Shown here: positions 59,274 through 64,000 of the stretch, one piece after another
Layout of the letters: every line of letters begins with the position of its first letter
Position numbering within the stretch: the first letter of the stretch is position 1
Assembly (NCBI RefSeq): GCF_002813425.1
Contig: NZ_PHUL01000001.1
Location: 620,001 to 684,000 of the forward strand
DNA: 64,000 nucleotides
From: Cellulophaga sp. RHA19
GTDB lineage: Bacteria; Bacteroidota; Bacteroidia; Flavobacteriales; Flavobacteriaceae
Direction: 5' to 3'
The notes under the pieces: model-generated
Database searches by the model: none
The model's input: only the letters and a program-made list of their open reading frames with translations
What the model was told of the DNA's origin: nothing
Made by a program: the position numbers and the translations under genes

Positions 59274-60029
59274 TTATTTTTTAACAGCTAAAGTGTCTTT
59301 CTTTAAAATTTCTATTGTTTTTACCGTTGCTGCAGTTACAGACAAAGGTAAAACAAGAATAATACCTACTAATGGCACAAATAAAAATAGCATAAAAATG
59401 ATACCATTACCAATTGCTAAACCTCTATTTTTACGCACCAGAACAATACTTTCTTTATATTTTAAATGACGTTCTAAAGTATAGTCCATATTACCAAAAC
59501 CTGCGTAATATGCTTGCATTAAAAATAACAATATGGTTGAAACTATACCAACAACTGGTATAAGGCCAAGTAGTAGAATTGGCATGGTAAATAAAATTTC
59601 TTTAACCAAGTTTCTTACATTTATACGTATACCTCTCCATAATTGCTCACTAAAAGATGTGTTTGTATGACTATGTGCCGGTACACCCGTTAAGTGTGCT
59701 TCAATTTTTTCTGATACCGGACTCATAAACGGAGCAGACAATGCCATTACAATATGCTTGTATAGCAATAAACCTATTACAACAATTATGGTTGCACCTA
59801 AAAAATTAGATACTGTAGTAAAAACCTCTTTACCCCAATCCCAAATCCATATTTGAGCTATAAAGCCACCAATACTACCAGACAACCAAATAGCTAACAA
59901 CACAACAATAGCTGCCGTTAACACACTAATTAGTATAGGTACAAGAAAATATTTCCAAAGTTTTAACTTAGAAATTAGAGCAAAAGTACCTGTATAGGCT
60001 TTTATTCCTTTTAAGATATTTTTGAGCAT
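59274..60029 (-). CDS. EI24/CysZ-like inner-membrane protein
   Basis: 251 residues with four to six long hydrophobic segments (about 25-50, 70-95, 140-180, 205-240). The pattern includes A-P-F-M-S-P-V-S-E-K-I-E and M-D-Y-T-L-E-R-H-L-K-Y-K, with G-L-A-I-G-N-G at the last helix, matching the EI24/CysZ family. CysZ imports sulfate in enterobacteria. In flavobacterial heme operons the role is unknown. Between DUF6973 (27 bases) and the tautomerase gene (five bases). Confidence 0.8.
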   Translation of the reverse strand: MLKNILKGIKAYTGTFALISKLKLWKYFLVPILISVLTAAIVVLLAIWLSGSIGGFIAQIWIWDWGKEVFTTVSNFLGATIIVVIGLLLYKHIVMALSAPFMSPVSEKIEAHLTGVPAHSHTNTSFSEQLWRGIRINVRNLVKEILFTMPILLLGLIPVVGIVSTILLFLMQAYYAGFGNMDYTLERHLKYKESIVLVRKNRGLAIGNGIIFMLFLFVPLVGIILVLPLSVTAATVKTIEILKKDTLAVKK

Positions 60030-60056
60030 TTTTTTTGTTTTAAAATTCTTAGTAAA

Positions 60057-60545
60057 CTAAGGTACAATATATACCATATTTGCAGGGTATAGTTTTATAT
60101 CTTTTGCACTTACTATTTTTTCTGCAACCTTACTTTTTTCAAAAATAAAGTCTATTAATTCTACTTGGTCCTTATCAATAAAATTGAAGAAATATAATCT
60201 GCCTACTGCATTATTTTGCAAGTCCATAAGCTCATCTAACTCATTATTATTAGTAACTTTTTCATACAAATTGGTTACTTTTTGAGCCCAAAACACACTT
60301 TTTTGCTTGTTTTTGGTTCGTTTTAATGAATAAGAGCACAAAAGAGCATTCCACACTGCGTGCCTAAATGCATTGCCTTTATTACTTTTACTATGACCTC
60401 CTGGGTAATACGTATTGCAAAGTACAAATGTTTGTTTTGTTGCCTTTATACTAGGAACCAACAACAATGGATGTTTAAAAAACAGCAAAGACAGTTTAAA
60501 AAACTGTCTTATGCTTAAACTTTTTATTCTGGTCCAGATTTTCAC
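60057..60545 (-). CDS. DUF6973-like protein
   Basis: 162 residues with a probable GTG start that overlaps the hemE stop codon by one base. The conserved centre is N-K-G-N-A-F-R-H-A-V-W-N-A-L-L near 62-76, with a second block D-L-Q-N-N-A-V-G-R-L-Y, as in DUF6973 domains. The histidine and asparagine pattern hints at a metal- or phosphate-binding site, but no activity is known. A short hydrophobic stretch at 14-30 may attach it to the membrane. It lies inside the heme operon. Confidence 0.7.
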   Translation of the reverse strand: MKIWTRIKSLSIRQFFKLSLLFFKHPLLLVPSIKATKQTFVLCNTYYPGGHSKSNKGNAFRHAVWNALLCSYSLKRTKNKQKSVFWAQKVTNLYEKVTNNNELDELMDLQNNAVGRLYFFNFIDKDQVELIDFIFEKSKVAEKIVSAKDIKLYPANMVYIVP

Positions 60546-61573
60546 TAGTTAGCCTTATACTCTTTTACAGCATCTATAAATGCTTTTGCATTTTCTAGCG
60601 GTATGTTTGGTAAAATACCGTGACCAAGATTTACTATGTATTTGTCTTTACCAAAATCATTAATCATTTGGTGTACCATTTTTTTAATCTCTGCTGGTGG
60701 TGACAATAGTCTAGATGGATCAAAATTACCTTGCAACGTAATATTACCACCTGTTAAGTAGCGTGCATTACGTGCAGAGCAAGTCCAGTCTACACCTAAT
60801 GCAGATGCACCAGATTTAGCCATATCACCTAAAGCAAACCAACACCCTTTACCAAAAGCAATTACAGGTGCTTCATCTTTTAAAGCATCTATAATTTGCT
60901 GTATATACTGCCAAGAAAACTCTTGATAATCTGTTGGAGATAGCATACCACCCCAAGAGTCAAAAACCTGAACTGCATTAACACCTGCCTTAACTTTCTC
61001 TTTTAAGTAAGCAATAGTAGTATCTGTAATTTTTTGTAATAATTGGTGAGCTCCAACAGGGTTTGTAAAACAAAACTCCTTTGCTTTATCAAAATTTTTG
61101 CTTCCCTGACCTTGTACACAGTAACATAGAATTGTCCAAGGAGAACCAGCAAAACCTATTAAAGGAATATCATCATTTAGTTTCTCTTTTGTCATTTTAA
61201 TAGCATCCATAACATAACCAAGTGTGCTATTTATGTCTGGTACAATAACAGATTCTAAATCTTTAGAGGTACGAATAGGATTTGGTAAATATGGCCCAAA
61301 ATTTGGTTTCATTTCTACCTCAATATTCATTGCCTGTGGAATAACTAAAATATCAGAAAATAAAATAGCTGCATCCATACCATATCTGCGTATAGGTTGC
61401 ACTGTTATTTCTGATGCCAATTCTGGTGTCTGACAACGTGTAAAGAAATCGTATTTCTTTTTGATTTCCATAAACTCTGGCAAGTATCTACCAGCCTGAC
61501 GCATCATCCAAACCGGTGGTCTGTCTACAGTTTCTCCTTTTAAGGCTCTTAAAAATAAATCGTTTTTTATCAT
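60545..61573 (-). CDS. hemE: Uroporphyrinogen decarboxylase
   Basis: 342-residue enzyme that removes four carboxyl groups from uroporphyrinogen III to give coproporphyrinogen III. The N-terminal signature [15 protein letters not shown] is complete. Further blocks are [23 protein letters not shown] and L-G-H-G-I-L-P. Its stop overlaps the GTG of the DUF6973 gene. A 106-base gap with a small hairpin (61587-61605) separates it from hemCD. Confidence 0.96.
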   Translation of the reverse strand: MIKNDLFLRALKGETVDRPPVWMMRQAGRYLPEFMEIKKKYDFFTRCQTPELASEITVQPIRRYGMDAAILFSDILVIPQAMNIEVEMKPNFGPYLPNPIRTSKDLESVIVPDINSTLGYVMDAIKMTKEKLNDDIPLIGFAGSPWTILCYCVQGQGSKNFDKAKEFCFTNPVGAHQLLQKITDTTIAYLKEKVKAGVNAVQVFDSWGGMLSPTDYQEFSWQYIQQIIDALKDEAPVIAFGKGCWFALGDMAKSGASALGVDWTCSARNARYLTGGNITLQGNFDPSRLLSPPAEIKKMVHQMINDFGKDKYIVNLGHGILPNIPLENAKAFIDAVKEYKAN

Positions 61574-61586
61574 ATCCTCTCCCTAA

Positions 61587-61605
61587 CCTTCTTTATAACA
61601 GAAGG
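61587..61605. other. Small hairpin between hemCD and hemE
   Basis: Arms CCTTCT and AGAAGG with a seven-base loop in the 106-base gap, immediately upstream of hemE on the minus strand. No T run follows, so it is more likely an RNA-processing or stabilising hairpin than a terminator. Confidence 0.3.
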
Positions 61606-61679
61606 AATTTGTTTAACTTAAACTCAACTTTATAACAAACAAAAGCTAAAAACCAATAGCCAACAGCCAAGGTTAAAAG

Positions 61680-63257
61680 TTAGCTATAATGCTCATTTAC
61701 TAAATCTATAACACTTTCTACAGTTGGTAGATTTGCTACTCTAACATCTGAAAAATGCTTTTTTGCCTCTGCAGCAGTTGTATCTCCAATACAAAAAGCA
61801 ATTGCATTGGCTTTATTTTCTTTTAAAAAGCTTTCTATACCAGACGGACTATAAAATAACACTGACTCTACGCTATCTGGTGCTTTTTTAGTATCAAACT
61901 TTGTTTGGTATGCTTCAATCTCATTAATCTTAATATTGTTTTTTTCTAAGATTGTAGGCAAATCATCTAATCTTAAATTTCCCGAGAAATAAGTTACTTC
62001 CTTTGTATCTAAGTTATCTGCTAAATAATGTGCTAATTCTGTTGCGCTTTTTTCAAAATGTGCAACAGGACCAATATTATTTTTTATAAAACGTCTTGTT
62101 TTACGACCAACACAGTAAATATTTTTAAATTGTAATTCTGAACCTGCATAATTTGTAATTACAGATTCTACCGCATTTTTACTTGTAAAAACAACGTTTT
62201 CAATTTCATTTTTAAAAAAACGAGGCGCAATTCTATTAGAGCTGATTTTTATAAAATCGTTACTTTCTACAGTTATTCCGCTTGTAAATCTATCTTTTTG
62301 GTCGTTGGTTAGTAATTTGGTAGAGTAAACAGTGGTCTTTTTATCCTCACTATGTAGTCCTTCCATTATATATTTACCACCACGCTCTAAAACAAACTCT
62401 GCAATAGTCTCTGCCAGGTCTTGATGTTTACCTAGTTTCACAACTCTGTCTGTTTCAATTTTTTTAGATCCGTCAGGGCTTAAAAGTACAACTCTAAAAA
62501 CTACTTGCTCGTTCTTTATATAAGCCAATGCACCAATTGGTGCAGTACAACCACCTTCTAATTTATTTAAAAATGTACGCTCTATTGTAGTACATATTTC
62601 TGTTTCTTCATGATTAATTTCTGAGCAAATAGCCAAAATATCCTCATCTATTTCCCTAGCGGCAACCATTATTGCACCTTGTCCTGGAGCAGGCACCATC
62701 CAATCTAAATTTACAGCTTCTTCTGGCCTTAAATCTAAACGACCAATACCAGCAGCAGCAAATATAGCTCCGTGCCAAGTTTCTGAATCCTCTAGTTTTT
62801 GCAAACGTGTGTTTACATTACCACGTATATCTTCAACCCTATGCGTAGGGTAACGGTTTAACCACTGTGCTTTACGGCGTAAACTGCTGGTAGCAATAAC
62901 ACCATCTCGTGCACCTAAAAATTCTTCGTTGTTTTTGTAAACCAACGTATCTTTTACATTACCACGTTCTAAAACAGCAGCTTGTACAATACCTTTTGGT
63001 AAAACAGTTGGCACATCTTTTAAAGAGTGAACGGCAATATCTACATCACCTTTTAACATAGCTATGTCTAAAGTTCTTGTAAAAATACCCGTAATTCCTA
63101 ACTCGTAAAGTGGTTTATCTAACTCTAAGTCTCCTGTAGATTTTACAGCAACAATTTTTGCTTTGTGACCTAATTTTTCTAGTTCAGATTTTACTCTGTT
63201 TGCCTGGTAAAGTGCAAGTTCACTATCTCTGGTACCAATGCGTATTATTTTGCTCAT
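61680..63257 (-). CDS. hemC-hemD: Fused hydroxymethylbilane synthase / uroporphyrinogen-III synthase
   Basis: 525 residues with two heme enzymes in one chain. Residues 1 to about 300 are HemC: R-I-G-T-R-D-S-E-L-A, V-H-S-L-K-D-V-P, A-T-S-S-L-R-R-K-A-Q-W, and the dipyrromethane-cofactor cysteine in L-E-G-G-C-T-A-P-I-G-A. It polymerises four porphobilinogens. Residues about 310-525 fit HemD, the cyclising synthase: V-V-F-T-S-K-N-A-V-E-S-V and Y-C-V-G-R-K-T, then V-L-F-Y-S-P-S-G-I-E-S-F and A-F-C-I-G-D-T-T-A. The ATG overlaps the hemA stop by four bases. Confidence 0.92.
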   Translation of the reverse strand: MSKIIRIGTRDSELALYQANRVKSELEKLGHKAKIVAVKSTGDLELDKPLYELGITGIFTRTLDIAMLKGDVDIAVHSLKDVPTVLPKGIVQAAVLERGNVKDTLVYKNNEEFLGARDGVIATSSLRRKAQWLNRYPTHRVEDIRGNVNTRLQKLEDSETWHGAIFAAAGIGRLDLRPEEAVNLDWMVPAPGQGAIMVAAREIDEDILAICSEINHEETEICTTIERTFLNKLEGGCTAPIGALAYIKNEQVVFRVVLLSPDGSKKIETDRVVKLGKHQDLAETIAEFVLERGGKYIMEGLHSEDKKTTVYSTKLLTNDQKDRFTSGITVESNDFIKISSNRIAPRFFKNEIENVVFTSKNAVESVITNYAGSELQFKNIYCVGRKTRRFIKNNIGPVAHFEKSATELAHYLADNLDTKEVTYFSGNLRLDDLPTILEKNNIKINEIEAYQTKFDTKKAPDSVESVLFYSPSGIESFLKENKANAIAFCIGDTTAAEAKKHFSDVRVANLPTVESVIDLVNEHYS

Positions 63258-64000
63258 TTTGTTGAATTCAATTCTAATTGAAAAACTTTCTGTATTAAAT
63301 CTAAACTATTGTTTGCATCTGTATTTTCATCTTTTAAATGATTAGCAAACTGTTTTGTAATTTTTTGTATAATACGGTCTGTTATAATATCTGCTTCTTC
63401 TAAGTTAAAGTTAGCAGCCTTTTTGCTATGAAAATCTAGCTCTTCTTCTTTAATTGTATTAAGCTTTTGCTTCAATGCTTTAATTACCGGAGCAAATTTG
63501 CGGGTCTCTAACCACTTTATAAACTCGGTTTTAATTTCATCGTTAATAGCTTCTGCCTGAGGTATAAACTGTTTTCTTTTCTCTAAAGTTTCATCTGTCA
63601 TTTGCGATAAATGATCTAAATGAATTAAAGATACATTGTCTAACTCCTCTACATTATCTGCCACGTTTTTAGGAATAGAAAGGTCTAAAATTAAAAGTGG
63701 CTTTTTAGTATAAATTAACTCTTTAGAAATAGTAGGTTGTGCAGCGCCAGTAGCAACTATTAACACGTCTGTATTTCTAATTTCGGCCTGTAAATCTCCG
63801 TAATCCTTAACTACTAAATTAAACTTGCCAGCAACTTTTTCTGCCTTGTCTTTGGTTCTGTTTATTAAAGTTATGTGAGAGTTTTGGGTGTGTTTTATTA
63901 AATTTTCACACGTATTACGTCCTATTTTACCAGTACCAAAAAGTAAAATATTTTTATCTGATATGTTTGGAACGTTTTTAATAATGTACTGTACAGATGC
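63254..64000 (-). CDS. hemA: Glutamyl-tRNA reductase, 5' end beyond the window
   Basis: Partial gene: the last 248 codons are present, read from the window edge at 64000 without a stop. HemA reduces glutamyl-tRNA to glutamate-1-semialdehyde, the first step of C5 heme synthesis. The NADPH-binding fold is visible (L-L-F-G-T-G-K-I-G-R-N-T near residue 20 of the fragment, D-V-L-I-V-A-T-G-A). So is D-L-S-I-P-K-N-V. The C-terminal dimerisation helices are rich in Lys and Glu. The N-terminal catalytic cysteine lies outside the window. First visible gene of the operon. Confidence 0.93.
   Translation of the reverse strand, partial: ASVQYIIKNVPNISDKNILLFGTGKIGRNTCENLIKHTQNSHITLINRTKDKAEKVAGKFNLVVKDYGDLQAEIRNTDVLIVATGAAQPTISKELIYTKKPLLILDLSIPKNVADNVEELDNVSLIHLDHLSQMTDETLEKRKQFIPQAEAINDEIKTEFIKWLETRKFAPVIKALKQKLNTIKEEELDFHSKKAANFNLEEADIITDRIIQKITKQFANHLKDENTDANNSLDLIQKVFQLELNSTK

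Noticed and set aside
1..64000. Mobile elements, prophage, CRISPR arrays, tRNA or rRNA genes
   Set aside because: No transposase, integrase or phage genes, no regularly spaced repeats, and no tRNA-like or rRNA-like sequence were recognised on either strand by eye.

Overview
The window reads as chromosomal DNA of a marine-type member of the Flavobacteriaceae (Bacteroidota). The DNA is AT-rich. Ribosome-binding sites are weak. Several intergenic gaps carry the Bacteroidota promoter signature TTG-N17-21-TAnnTTTG. Lipoproteins are abundant, and characteristic protein types occur: TonB-plug-like tails on M56 peptidases, ABC permease/M1 aminopeptidase fusions, and an SDR-type threonine dehydrogenase. 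The genus cannot be fixed from sequence reading alone. I see no rRNA, tRNA, CRISPR array, transposase, integrase or phage gene.

Layout. 1-9.5 kb: redox and housekeeping genes (FrnE-like DsbA protein, bacilliredoxin, acyltransferase, HD phosphohydrolase, J-domain protein, HupE/UreJ-like protein, dCMP deaminase, C-terminal processing protease, aldehyde dehydrogenase). 9.5-12.2 kb: stress and envelope cluster (beta-barrel protein, acidic mini-lipoprotein, a 54-residue DUF1328 protein, Dps, MscS channel). 12.4-14.7 kb: ABC transporter with a histidine-rich permease loop plus a small secreted CxxC protein, possibly metal-related. 14.9-18 kb: two AsmA/DUF748-like proteins flanking an ArsC-fold protein without the catalytic cysteine. 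18-25 kb: succinate-semialdehyde dehydrogenase-like enzyme, a BlaI/M56 sensor operon with plug-like and TlpA proteins, and an M13 peptidase. 25-35 kb: moaE-moaC, threonine dehydrogenase, small lipoproteins, hflX with a likely small RNA downstream, nucleases, Ogt, and a CNNM/CBS protein.

35.4-41.9 kb holds the most distinctive accessory unit. It is a five-gene operon (two-domain ABM protein, lipoprotein acetolactate decarboxylase, quinone-reductase-like enzyme, SMP-30/double-ABM fusion, aldehyde dehydrogenase) divergent from an HxlR regulator. Both promoters are readable and share a repeated operator-like motif. It looks like an inducible pathway for reactive carbonyls or quinones, partly located in the envelope.

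41.9-49.9 kb: SnoaL-like lipoprotein, small membrane protein, AraC regulator, SASA-type esterase, two unrecognised proteins, a serine hydrolase and hemB. 49.9-58 kb: a DEAH helicase with a membrane-like C-terminal region, an ABC ATPase with its permease/M1 aminopeptidase fusion, and a fasciclin protein. 58-64 kb: heme operon running leftwards (hemA, hemC-hemD fusion, hemE, DUF6973, EI24/CysZ-like, CHMI-like tautomerase, hemF). With hemB, it covers glutamyl-tRNA to protoporphyrinogen IX. hemA runs off the right edge.
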